From positions 744,001 through 808,000 of the forward strand of contig JAIUPT010000038.1 in NCBI GenBank assembly GCA_022315425.1: 64,000 nt of DNA, read 5' to 3'. Below the pieces are notes generated by a model. That model saw only the letters and a program-made list of their open reading frames with translations. It had not been told where the DNA came from and made no database searches. Shown here one piece after another: positions 25,262 through 35,801 of this stretch; within the stretch, counting starts at the first letter, position 1; every line of letters starts with the position of its first letter. The DNA is from Pseudevernia furfuracea (taxonomy: Eukaryota > Ascomycota > Lecanoromycetes > Lecanorales > Parmeliaceae). A program made the position numbers and the translations under genes.

Positions 25262-26109
25262 GTTGTCGTGAGAACTTTGTCAATCACATGCGCCATGTAC
25301 AACATATGCACTAAGAAATCCAAGGATATGGAACGCTCTGCAAGAGGTCCGGGGGTGCGACCCGCGGGAATTGCACAGATACAGTACCTACTTGTAAAGG
25401 TTGTATTGAGGTACGTACCTAAGGTGCTAAGGTACCTAGTGTGGATAAGCAGGGGGAGTTCAGTCTATTATTAGAATGTCTAGCAGATCTCTTGGGCGCT
25501 AAGATCTTAAGGTATGCTCGAAATAGAGTCTATGAGACTATGACTCCAAGACGTTCGGAGATAGATCTCCCCCTGCGTGTCAAGATCTCATGCATTGTTC
25601 ACATTATTGTCCCTACTCCCCTACTGCAAGCACGACACTTCCGAATCATGCAAGACGACTTCATTCTCGTCGTGCTAACTATCAAAGTTCTCTGCCCATC
25701 CTTGTCTTTTCTCTCTGGCGCATTTCTTGATTGGGGCGTCTTGATGATTGCTGCATTTAGGCTTGCAGCTGTAATTTCAGCATTGGTAGTATGACAAATG
25801 CCCTAAGAACAACACCTCGAATCGGGAATTTTGAAGACATGTCTCCAAAGACTAGAACATGCAGACCCAAGCCGCTTGGCCGAGGTACCTGCATCCTCCG
25901 GCCATCGACAGCAAGGCTAGAATATCGTGGATCAAGCCTCGTTTGCTGCTTTGCATTGTGAAGTTGTTTGCCTTTTATTTTTGGAATGGCGCGTTTAGAT
26001 AAGATGTGCTCACTGCTCGGTCACTCGGGTGCGCGAATCGTGTTCACGTTGCAATTTTTGTCAAATAAGTCCACCAAACCGAGTCAACAAGGGTATTGTT
26101 GACATCGAG

Positions 26110-26129
26110 AACAACAACAACAACAACAA
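26110..26129 (+). repeat. (CAA)n microsatellite
   Basis: About six AAC/CAA units, 220 bp upstream of the 26350 start codon, within the probable promoter or 5' leader. Confidence 0.85.
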
Positions 26130-26349
26130 AACTACGTAACTGCTTTCTAAAGTACTTGTTTCGAGGTCATCACCAGTGTGAAGCGGCGACTCTTTAGGAG
26201 ACCTCTAATCGTTTCATAGTCTTTACAAGCTCAAACATACTCGAACGCCCCTCAACACCCTCTTTCAGCCTTCTCCTCGGACCTTTCCGAGCTCTGGAGA
26301 GCCTCCGTGCTTGACAACAATTGTCTTCCGAACGGCTTTCGATGCCAAC

Positions 26350-27413
26350 ATGACTCCCAGCAAGGATAAGAGGCCTCTGCCATCGTCTACTTCGATGGCA
26401 TTCCCTGAGCCGCCAGAAACTTTCCAGCAATGGAGAACATCCCTCGAGCAGGTGAATATCTTGTATATGAAGGGACAATGGAAACATTGCTCTGCTCAAT
26501 GTAATCAACTTTTGTTAGAGGCAAAGACACAAGTATGATCCAATGCTCATCGGATCAGAAGTCCTATTGACAAGGAAACCAGCCCCATCCATTACACGCG
26601 ACTTATCTCCACTTCTACTCCGCCGTCTCGAGCGAAGCTATAGCTCGCCTCACCCATAATTTGTCGCCTCTCAAGGTACACCTCCTCGAGCAGGCCAAAA
26701 TCTCCTACCAAGCTGCTGCTTCATCGCTCCCTCAAGAAGATGTTGGCCATGATGATCATGACCAATCCGACGCCGATACGCGCTCCACATGCTCAACTCT
26801 GAGTGATGAAGGATCTGATTCCTGGAATGATTGTCCACCCAAATCTAGCGGCTCGAGTCAGCACGCGCAGCCCAATACCGACACCTCGTCACATTCTTCG
26901 ACCGACTCGGACGAATTTTCTCAAGCCGGCACGAAGCTAAGACTGCCCTCTCTGCGTATACGAAAAATTCCCAGCTTCAGCGACGAGCTCACGGACAGCG
27001 GAGACGATGAGCAATCCGTGTCACCTTGCATACGCCCTCACACTCTTCCACAACAGCGATGTGAATCCACTGCTATGTCGGACTCCAGACCCACCTCTGT
27101 CACCTTCTCCGTGTCTGTCGACTCTTGGCTTCAGGCCCGCTCTTACGAGCGCTACAATAACAGCCTCGCTGCTTTTGCCGAAGTGATAGCTACCCATATC
27201 ACCACAGTGAACACTCTGATTCAGAAGACCAAAGGGGTACAGAGCGCAAGATATTTTACGAGGAGACTAGCGAGCTACGGGGAGGACGAAGAGTCGAGGG
27301 CAGCAAATTTGAGATTCAGGATCGCGAGACTCAAGGCCAGTGGATGGAAGATGGAGCGATTTGCGCCAGGGAGGTATCAGGAACTCTGCGCGAAGGCCTT
27401 GGCCGAATTGTGA
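26350..27413 (+). CDS. Ser-rich protein of unknown function
   Basis: Two exons (26350-26532 and 26583-27413, 50-nt intron with GTATGA and CCAG, phase 0) give 337 residues. The N-terminal 110 residues look helical (FQQWRTSLEQVNILYMKGQW, CNQLLLEAK, YLHFYSAVSSEAIARLTH) and resemble the helical pairs of TPR or MIT-type modules, but I cannot assign a family. The centre (about 110-230) is low-complexity Ser/Asp/Thr-rich with many SD/SS pairs, likely disordered and phosphorylated. The C-terminus is again helical and basic (FTRRLASYGEDEESRAANLR, then RFAPGRYQELCAKALAEL). No signal peptide or membrane helix. Because both ends are structured and the splice restores a continuous helix, I regard it as a real gene. 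Confidence 0.68.
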
Positions 27414-27999
27414 ACCGGTTTCCGGGACGTCGGCCCTGCTGCTTTGCAATCCGCTGGGGCCAGACGCTTGGCTACTGCTTTTGTGCTTTTGACAGTGGTG
27501 TACTCTTTTGACTCACCGAGCGAAAACGTGGCTGCTAATCACGACAGATAGGATAAGTTTTGTGGTTGGTTTTCGTTCTTCGAAGGCGTTTTTCAGCGAT
27601 GATACCCAGGCTGGCTCTGCGAAGGTCACTTTTTGTACATCAAGCAGCGAGGAACGAATAAAGTACGTGGTGCGATTAATGCAGTCAACGATGGCTCAAA
27701 TTTTGATCTCTCTCTTTGCTGTATCAATCCACGGGCCAATCGTACCGTACTTCTAATATTTGACCGTTTCCTCTGGGTCAGTCCCTCAGCTTTAAACTGC
27801 CGTGGGAGTCCTGCTCCCTTGTACTAGGTTGATTCTACTGAAAGGTCAACTCCGGTTGATGACCAGTCAAGACAGATCTCTGGGTATCATATGCTTCATC
27901 AATCTAGCGTGCAGCTGCTGATGCTCCTCAAGGTATGGTACAAGCCCCATGTAGATGCTCAAGACGCTTTGCTCCAACACCTCCACTTCTTTTCCCCGG
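27414..27999. other. Convergent 3' region
   Basis: 586 bp, tail to tail between the Ser-rich protein and histidyl-tRNA synthetase. UTR sequence is expected; nothing else is recognised. Confidence 0.35.
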
Positions 28000-29768
28000 T
28001 CAAGGGAGCCCATCATGTTCCTTATTACCAGAACTTGCGTCAAGCTCATTCATCCCCTCAGCCAAGCCGTCACTCTCAGCCTTCCTCCTCAGCTTTTCCC
28101 TTACCTCCTGCACCAAATCTTTCGTATCAACCATGACCCCGTCTTTTTCTGGGTGACCTTCAGGTAAACCCATTTCCTTGATTTTCACCTTCCCCTGCGC
28201 TTGCTCGTCTTCTCCGAGGATAACAGCGAAAGGAATACCACTCTGCTCAGCCGACTTGAACTGAGCAGGCAATTTCGGCTTTTGCTTGTACGCAAACTCA
28301 GCCTTTATACCGGCGTCCCAAAGGGTCTTGGTGACCTGCATTCGCTCTTTCAAAAGCCCCGTGAAGCCTTTGCCTCCGAACGCCATGACGAAGACGTCGA
28401 CTTCCGTACTTCGCACGGCTGCGGCGCCTTTGTCGGCTTCCATGCGCGCTTTTGTGATTGAGAAGATCCGGTCAACGCCAAAGGATATGCCGACGCAAGG
28501 GATTTGCGTCTTTCCCGAGAACATGCCCACGAGCTCGTCGTATCGGCCACCAGCTGCAACGCTACCAACTCCCAGGGAAGGGTCGTTGGATCGGTCTTCG
28601 TCGAACTCGTTTGCTTTTTCTTTCTTTGCGGCTTTTTGAAGCTTTTGACCTGTGGTAGTGGAAGGCGCCGATCCCTCTGTCACGACCTCGTAGATGACAC
28701 CGGTGTAGTAGTCCAGGCCTCTGGCCAAGCTCAGGTTGAATTCGACTTTGTCCAGCACCTCAAATGCCTCCAAGTATTCGAACAACAACTCCATATCCTC
28801 CAATCCCTTGGCGAGAGTCTGATTCCCCATTACCCGCTCATCCTTCCTCAAATCTTCCATCACATCCCTCCCGCCCCTCCTCTGCACGAGCTCCCAAATC
28901 TTATCCGCAACTTCCTCGCTCAGCCCTTTCTCTTCCACCATCTCCTTCTTGACCACTTCCCAAGGGCTCTTATCCAGCTTATCCACCGCACTACTTATAG
29001 TCCGTATTTTCTCCTTCGGCACGCCACATACCTCAAATATCCCATCCAGTACTCCCCTGTGATTTGTTTTGATTAGAAATCCCCCCTTCTGTGTCCAACC
29101 AAGCCCCTGCTCCCCAAATATTTCACATATAATCCTCAAGATCTCCGCATCCGGCACCATCCTGTCATAAACCCCGGCAATATCGAAATCGCACTGATAG
29201 AATTCTCTCATCCTCCCCTTCGTCATAGCCGGTTGATCTCTACGATACACTTTTGCGATATGGTACCTCTTTATAGTCTGTATTGACGGGTTCATGGCGA
29301 GCCAGCGCGCGAAGGGGACAGTGAGATCGTAGCGTAGGGAGCAGAGTTCTCCGCCTTGGTCGGAGAGATCGTAGATGAGTTTTGAGTCTTCGCCGTATTT
29401 ACCGGAGAGGATAGGCCGGAGCTCGAAAACGGGGGTGTCGATTGTAACGGCGCCGTGGCGCTTGAAGACGGTGGTTATGGCATTGAAGATGCGGTCGCGG
29501 ATGACCATGTCTTTACCCTCCCCTGGTGAGTGTGTTAGCGGTGGATTACGTGGTGGATGGAGGAAGAACGTGTACAGTCCTTCGTCCCCTTGGGAGTCTT
29601 GAGCTGGTAGGAGACTTTGTCCTTGCCCATGTCTGCGGTTCCCTGCTCGAATGTTTGGGTACAGATTGCTCTTTTGCAGAAGGAAAATGGTCGGGACTTG
29701 TTGATTGAGCGCCGAGTATTCAAATTGGGGCACTCAAGCCGGTGAATGATTCTGTGAAAATGGCGCAT
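28000..29768 (-). CDS. hts1: Histidyl-tRNA synthetase, probably both mitochondrial and cytosolic forms
   Basis: Two exons (29576-29768 and 28000-29522; 53-nt intron GTACAC to CCAG) give 571 residues. The class II synthetase charges tRNA-His. Seen: [19 protein letters not shown] (restored across the intron), motif 2 as [12 protein letters not shown], the histidine-A motif [14 protein letters not shown], His[12 protein letters not shown], motif 3 GISFGVDRI, and an anticodon-binding domain near the C-terminus. The start at 29768 adds 46 residues rich in Arg, His and Ser with few acids ([20 protein letters not shown]), a likely mitochondrial presequence. A second in-frame ATG at 29630 ([18 protein letters not shown]) would give the cytosolic enzyme, as in yeast HTS1. 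The C-terminus ends in a charged tail. Head to head with vps33. Confidence 0.96.
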
Positions 29769-29942
29769 GCAAGATACGAAGTCTGACTCATTGACCTACT
29801 CACTTTTTTTTCGAGGACTCATTTTTTGATATTGATTGCGCCTTTGCGCCTAACATTCACCGTAGCGGAGGCCCTCTGCTTTCTGCCAATTATCTTCCAC
29901 TTATTCTCCGACATTGCACTGTCCATTCTCTGGACCGCCGAG
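29769..29942. promoter_or_regulatory. Compact bidirectional promoter HARS / vps33
   Basis: Only 174 bp separate the two start codons, so core promoters and leaders must overlap. It contains a T-run (ctttttttttcg, about 29803-29813) and C/T-rich patches but no clear TATA box. Confidence 0.5.
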
Positions 29943-32277
29943 ATGGCTCCTCATCCAGGCATCGACACTGATCACATCCGGGAAAAAGCACGCAAGGATC
30001 TGTTAGACTTGCTTGAAGGCGTATGTAAGGCTCAACAACACATCCACCAGGCGCCAGGCAGATACTAAGCTTTCCAGGTCCGTGGAAAGAAGAACCTGGT
30101 GATTGAAAAGTCACTTGCGGGGCCTATTGGGATCTTTGTCAAGTTCTCTACTCTTCAGGATCATGGTGTTGACAAGATCTTCTTCCTGGAGAACGATAAT
30201 GTCGATGCTTCTCAAAAGAATGTCATCTTCCTGGCGAGAGGAGAGAAGGCGAATCAGCCTATAGCTGTTGCTGGTATGTATGTGCTGGGTTTTCAAATCT
30301 ACATCCTGTTTGCTTTCTTGTCTGAACTTCTCAACGATCTTTAAATTTAATAATGCCTGTCGAGGCTACAGCATGGGATCATAAAGTAGATTGCGTAGAC
30401 AGTTCCTACTCTACTTGGTCAGTCTTGATCCCAAAATGAATGAAAATCACATATCCAGCTCGATCTATAGCGTTATCCTGCGGTTGCGATAGGTCTTACG
30501 CCATCATTACTTGCTGACATCCCTGTTGTGTGCAGAACAGATTAAGCGATTACAGAAGCAAAGCAGCATCGAGCATGAGTTCTCTGTTGTCTGGGTTCCA
30601 CGGCGTACGCTAGTATGCAACAAGGTCTTGGAGGAAGCCGGTGTCTTGGGTGATGTTGGGGTCGAGGAACTCCCTCTGCACTTCATACCGTTGGAACAAG
30701 ACGTGCTTTCCTTATGCATCGCCGACTCTTTCAGCGATTTGTACCTAGTACGATATGTTGCAGCTTTCTTAAAGTCAATATGTACTGACAAGAGGTAGCG
30801 GAAGGATCCGACCTCGATATTCCTGGCTGCTCAAGCGCTCATGCCCATCCAGCAAGCCTACGGCCTGTTCCCACGCATCATTGGTAAGGGTGATAATGCC
30901 CATCGCTTGATGGAGCTGCTTTTCCGCATGCGCTCGGAAGCTGCTGCGGACGAAAGCACTACCTCTAAGTTCGGCTTGATGCCAAGTGCGTCTATCGAGA
31001 GCCTGGTCATCATAGATCGAGAGATTGATTTTGCAACCGTGCTTCTAACTCAGCTTACCTACGAAGGCTTGATAGATGAGATGTTTGGCATTCAACACAA
31101 TCAAGCAGAGATCGACTCCTCTATTGTGGGTCCAGCGCCTGGAGTTCAACAGCCTGGAAGGAGTCCAGCTGCGCCAGCGCAGCAAGGCTTGAAGCGCAAG
31201 ATACAGCTTGATTCTTCAGACAAGCTTTTCGAACAACTTCGAGATACAAATGGTGCAATTGTAGACGGCTTGCTGAACAAAGTCGCTCGGCGCTTGCAAA
31301 GTGACATGGAAAGTCGCCATACAGCCAAAACCACATCTGAGCTCCGAGAATTTGTGAACAAACTTCCAGGGTTCCAAACCGAGCAGCAAAGCCTGAAGAC
31401 GCATATTGGTCTGACAGAAGAGATCATGAAGAACACTCAAGGCGATATCTTCCGGCGCACTCTTGAAGTACAGCAAAATTTCTATGATGGCTCCGACCCG
31501 TCATACCAACATGACACCATAGAAGAACTCATCTCTCGCGATATCCCACTCACTGCTATCCTCCGCCTTCTCTGTCTGGAATCCTGCATCTCGGGTGGTC
31601 TGCGACCCAAAGACCTCGACAACTTCAAACGCCAAATTCTCCACGCTTATGGCTACCAACATCTACTTACTTTGGACGCCCTTGAAAAGATGGGGCTCCT
31701 GTCATCCCGGGCATCTGCAAACGTACTCCTCAACCCTATCGGTATGGGCGGCGGTGCAGCCGAAGCTACGAAGACGAACTACAACTACCTACGCAGGGTC
31801 CTCAAACTTGTGGTAGACGAAGTCAACGAACAAAACCCTAATGATATTGCCTATGTCTACAGCGGCTACGCCCCTTTGTCCGTCCGCCTTGTCCAATCCA
31901 TCATCCAGAAACAACACCTCCTAACCATCACTAAAGGCACCTCCGCCGCCTCCAATGGTATCAGCAGCGCAGCGCACGGCTGGCAAGGCTTTGAAGAAGC
32001 ACTTCGCAATACTAAAGGGGAGACTTTCAATAGAGTGCAGAAAGGAGACGAGCAGGCGGTCAAGGCGAGACATATGCTTGCGGGTATTGGGGGAAAGGCC
32101 AAGACTGTCGTGGTGATGTTTTTGGGTGGGATCACATTCACTGAGATTGCGGCGCTGCGATTTGTGGCTAAGAGAGAGGAGGGGAGGAGGAAGATTCTGA
32201 TTTGTACAACTGATGTTATAAGCGGGGATCGGATGATGGACGCGGCGACTGAAAAGGGGGATTTTGGGAAGGGTTAG
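29943..32277 (+). CDS. vps33: Vps33, Sec1/Munc18-family subunit of HOPS and CORVET
   Basis: Four exons (29943-30020, 30078-30273, 30536-30747, 30799-32277) give 654 residues, near the family length. Vps33 templates SNARE assembly during fusion at the vacuole and endosome. Seen: domain 1 start KKNLVIEKSLAGPIGIFVKF and FFLENDNVD; the canonical SLVIIDREIDFATVLLTQLTYEGLIDE stretch (spanning about 31000-31080); domain 3a helices with LRLLCLESCISGGLRP; and a C-terminal block VVVMFLGGITFTEIAALRF followed by ILICTTDVISGDRMMDA, all typical of Vps33. A Gln/Pro/Ala-rich insert (PAPGVQQPGRSPAAPAQQG) sits in domain 3. The second intron is long (262 nt). The ATG at 29943 opens a 26-codon first exon. Same strand as E2-W downstream, 354 bp away. 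Confidence 0.95.
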
Positions 32278-32631
32278 AGTGGTGAGAAGCGAAAATTGCT
32301 TTAGCTCATGCTATATAATCCAACAAGACGCTGAGTCATTGTTCCGCCGGGACTGATACTTCACTCAATACATGTAGTCAAATTGCATCGATGCCAAGAG
32401 ATATTGCGCGGTTAGATAGGTACGCGTGTTGTTCCGCTTCTATCTTAGCGTTGACGACCCCTGTTGTGGTGGAAGCTTCACACTTGATCCTGAACATTCT
32501 TCTGTATCTTCCTAGCTTCTGCAAACTTTGGCTGCGTGATACATATTCCTGACTTCCTCATTCCCTTCATCTTCCACCTGTAAATTTCCCACTGACTGAG
32601 ACTTTGATTTACCTTCATCGTCCATCGATCC
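32278..32631. other. Intergenic region vps33 / E2-W
   Basis: 354 bp between same-strand genes. It holds the vps33 3' UTR and the E2 promoter. Nothing distinctive. Confidence 0.35.
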
Positions 32632-33316
32632 ATGATGTTCGCTAATAAACGCCTGGGAAAAGTGAGACCCCCATTCCTCTCCCACATCCCCATGTCTGTC
32701 CTCACTGCTGACGCTGCATGTAGGAGCTCGGCAAGGTAAACCTGCAACACTTTCTCCCTCTGAATCATACCGTACTAGCCTAACCCCCAAATCTCAGATC
32801 CAACAATCCCTCCCCCCGGGTATCGACTTTGTCACCGCCCCGGACTTCAAACAATGGGAAATGGATATCCGCGTCCTAGACTCAAACCCGCTCTACTTGG
32901 ATCAGACATACCGCCTCCGCTTTCGATTCAGCACCAATTACCCAATAGGTACTTTACCCACCTTCCATCTGGCCACCATGTCCCTGACCTCCCGGCCACC
33001 CTTCTTAAATCCAACCCTGGCTAATCATCTTAATCCTACAGAAGCGCCCGAAGTCACCTTCATCCCCCTCTCGCAGCCCCGCCGTACCATCCCCATCCAC
33101 CCGCACATCTACTCCAACGGCATCATCTGTCTCGACCTACTTGGCTCGCAAGGCTGGTCGCCCGTCCAAAACGTGGAGTCTGTATGCATGAGCCTTCAGA
33201 GCATGCTGACCGGTAATACGAAAAATGAGCGTCCACCAGGGGATGAGGAGTTCGTCAGGAGAAATACGCAGCGGCCGAGGGACATTCGGTTTGTCTATGA
33301 GGATAGTTCCGTTTGA
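32632..33316 (+). CDS. Ubiquitin-conjugating enzyme E2, UBE2W-like
   Basis: Four exons (32632-32661, 32724-32735, 32798-32948, 33042-33316) give 155 residues. Exon 2 is a 12-nt microexon (codes ELGK) between introns of 62 and 62 nt; it completes the first helix MMFANKRLGKELGKIQQ. The UBC fold follows: FKQWEMDIRVLDSNPLY, YRLRFRFSTNYPIEAPEVTF, then HPHIYSNGIICLDLLG with catalytic Cys about 94, and GWSPVQNVESVCMSLQSML. The HPH rather than HPN triplet before the active site and the SVxSVCxS helix are marks of UBE2W, which ubiquitinates protein N-termini. The C-terminus (RRNTQRPRDIRFVYEDSSV) is complete. It lies upstream of uba3 on the same strand. A second ATG at 32635 is equally usable. Confidence 0.93.
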
Positions 33317-33863
33317 ACGGGGGTTGGTCCAAGGTGGGGACTAGAGAGGATTAGGTGGAAGCTGGAGGTGCGGAGGTGAATTTCACGCATTTACCTTGTG
33401 GATTTAGCAAGGCGTTCCAGTTGGCGGACATTTGGGAGGAACTGGTCGCTCTGTGGAAACAATGGTTCTGAAAGATATCAACAGCAGCTAGTAGGTGTTC
33501 TGAAAGTTTCTGAGTACTATGAAGGCACACACAACGAAGCGCTATTTGGTAGCACCCAGCTCTCATCTTGAGACAGTATCATAATGATACCTCTCGAGTT
33601 CTGTTGCAAATTTCTTTGTTATTTTTGAGAGAATGAGAAGCAGATAGTCGGAGGCACTGCTCCGCATCGCTCGGTACGCCCAATAGTTCCAGTTGCTTCA
33701 ACGGGGTTTTGCTGCTGTGGTTTGTCTTTAAACGAGATCGGGGATAACTGTAATGTCCGGTCTTGGCAAATCATCGGTTCTCCAACACGAGCGACGCGAA
33801 AGCTTTGCTTGAGTTCAGTTTTGACGCTCCCTACGTTTCGAAAACTAGTGCGCTTATCTCAGG
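33317..33863. other. Intergenic region E2-W / uba3
   Basis: 547 bp between same-strand genes: E2 3' UTR and uba3 promoter. Short frames here are not supported. Confidence 0.35.
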
Positions 33864-35414
33864 ATGTCTATGGCAACGAACGGAGACCGCAATCCAAGAG
33901 AGAGATGGTAAATATCTCAGTATATCAGAAGACGGTAGGACAGGACACTGACAAGCTTTCTAGGACATATCTCGATAACCTCTTGAATAAGCCGGGTCCG
34001 GCATCCGATCCAGACTGGGTCCCTGGTCCAGAGACAATCAGTGCTCTGGAGTCGTCAAAGGTCCTGTCAGTAAGGATATAAGCCTCCAAGCGCCGTTTAC
34101 TCACTAACATGTTGCAGGGTTATGTATGTGCTCGCCAAGTCTCCAAATACTTGATCTGATACTGATGAGCTACAGAGGGGCTGGAGGATTAGGATGCGAG
34201 ATCCTCAAGAACCTAGCCCTTTCCGGCTTCAAAGACATCCATGTCATTGATATGGGTATGCGTCCCTAAGCAAGAACCTTAATGGGTCCGGTTCTGACAA
34301 GTAGCAGACACCATTGACGTTTCCAATCTGAATCGTCAATTCCTATTCCGAGAAGCTGATGTCGGCAAGTCGAAGGCCGAAGTAGCCGCAGCTTTCGTTG
34401 AGAAGAGAGTCAAAGGCGTCAAAATCACTCCATACAATGGCAAAATCCAAGACAAGGACGAGGACTACTACATGCAGTTCAAGATGGTCATCTGCGGTCT
34501 TGATAGTATTGAGGCAAGACGATGGATCAATGCCACTCTGGTAGATATGGTCGACATGGAGGACCCTGAGAGCTTGAAGCCACTCATCGATGGAGGGACA
34601 GAAGGTAGGTGCAAAAGCACATTTGGTCTACCTTTTGCAAGCTGATGAGGATTTTGTAGGGTTCAAAGGCCAAGCCAGAGTCATTTTACCCACCATGAAC
34701 TCGTGCATTGAATGCCAGCTAGACATGCACGCTCCTCGCGCCGCTGTACCGCTGTGCACACTAGCGACAATACCACGGCAACCATCGCACTGCATAGAAT
34801 GGGCGCACATCATTGCATGGGAGGAGCACCGCAAAGACGAGGTACTCGACACTGACGACCCCGAACATATCACTTGGCTCTACCAAAAAGCTTTAGCCCG
34901 TGCTCAAGATTTCAATATCCCAGGGGTTACCTATTCATTGACCCAAGGGGTCGTCAAGAACATCATACCAGCCATCGCATCCACTAATGCCATTATTGCC
35001 GCTAGTTGCTGTAACGAAGCGTTCAAGATCGCAACGAGCTGCAACCCGTTCCTCCAAAACTACATGATGTACAGTGGTGATGAAGGTGTCTACACATACA
35101 CGTTCGAGACCGAGCGGAAAGACGACTGTCCTGTATGCGGGAATCTAGCTAGAAACCTGACTGTTAATCCCAATATGACCTTGCAAGAGTTCATCGACAG
35201 TTTGGGCGATCGAGCAGAAGCGCAGCTCAAGAAACCTACCCTAAGAAGCGAGGAAAAGTCGCTCTACTCTCAGTTTCCGCAATCGCTCAGAGAGCAGACG
35301 GCGCCAAATCTCTCGAAGAAGCTTTCGGAATTGGTAGTTGATGGAGAAGAAATTGGCGTTTCCGACCCGGCATTTACCATTGCCTTTAAGTACAAGCTTA
35401 TCTTCGGCTCTTGA
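33864..35414 (+). CDS. uba3: NEDD8-activating enzyme E1 catalytic subunit Uba3
   Basis: Six exons (33864-33907, 33964-34065, 34118-34123, 34176-34255, 34308-34604, 34660-35414) give 427 residues in phase. Uba3 pairs with Ula1/NAE1 to adenylate Rub1/NEDD8 and pass it to Ubc12, which drives cullin neddylation. Seen: [14 protein letters not shown], the nucleotide loop [51 protein letters not shown], zinc pairs C192/C195 (CIEC) and CPVC, and the catalytic Cys about 209 in [20 protein letters not shown]. The C-terminal ubiquitin-fold domain ends near [12 protein letters not shown]. Exon 3 is only 6 nt (GGTTAT) between introns of 52 and 52 nt with GTCAGT/CAG and GTATGT/CAG borders; it supplies part of the VIG in the nucleotide loop. 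Same strand as E2-W; convergent with RPAC1. Confidence 0.95.
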
Positions 35415-35801
35415 TCCTTGGCTGTATTGCCAGCCACTCCCCTCCCCATCTGGGACTATCAACCCGGTGACCGAAAAGGCATCGGACGAAGGACCTTCTT
35501 GCAGGGCGCTCGAAGCCGGTCCTTGTACTTGCTCCCAGCCCGCGATCTCACTGGTTGAGTATAGCGAAAACTCAAGATTGCGAGCAATACTCGCACCTCA
35601 CAAGAGATTGGTAGAAGAGATTCTACCTGAAATACACCTTTTAGCCCAGGGACTTGAATCTGCGGGTGTGTCGATATGGTCTCAATTCTAAGCCAAAGCA
35701 TTGCCTCAAATGCCAGACATCAGCCCAGAGTCTATCTAGATACAAGTTTCCCAAGCGCCCTGGAATGCCGCTTCTTGATCATGCAATCGTATCCCGTCTT
35801 G
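35415..35801. other. Convergent 3' region uba3 / RPAC1
   Basis: 387 bp, tail to tail. UTR sequence is expected; nothing else is supported. Confidence 0.35.

Larger units (their letters stand above)
24559..26349. other. Gene-poor stretch with permease relic
   Basis: 1.79 kb between PPCDC and the next + gene. Apart from the permease fragment at 25081-25261 and a CAA microsatellite at 26110-26129, I see only short unsupported frames. Its right end must include the promoter of the 26350 gene. Confidence 0.4.

Noticed and set aside
25441..25794. 117-codon + frame after the permease relic
   Set aside because: Hydrophobic but unrelated to the permease, with poor codon pattern and no start context.
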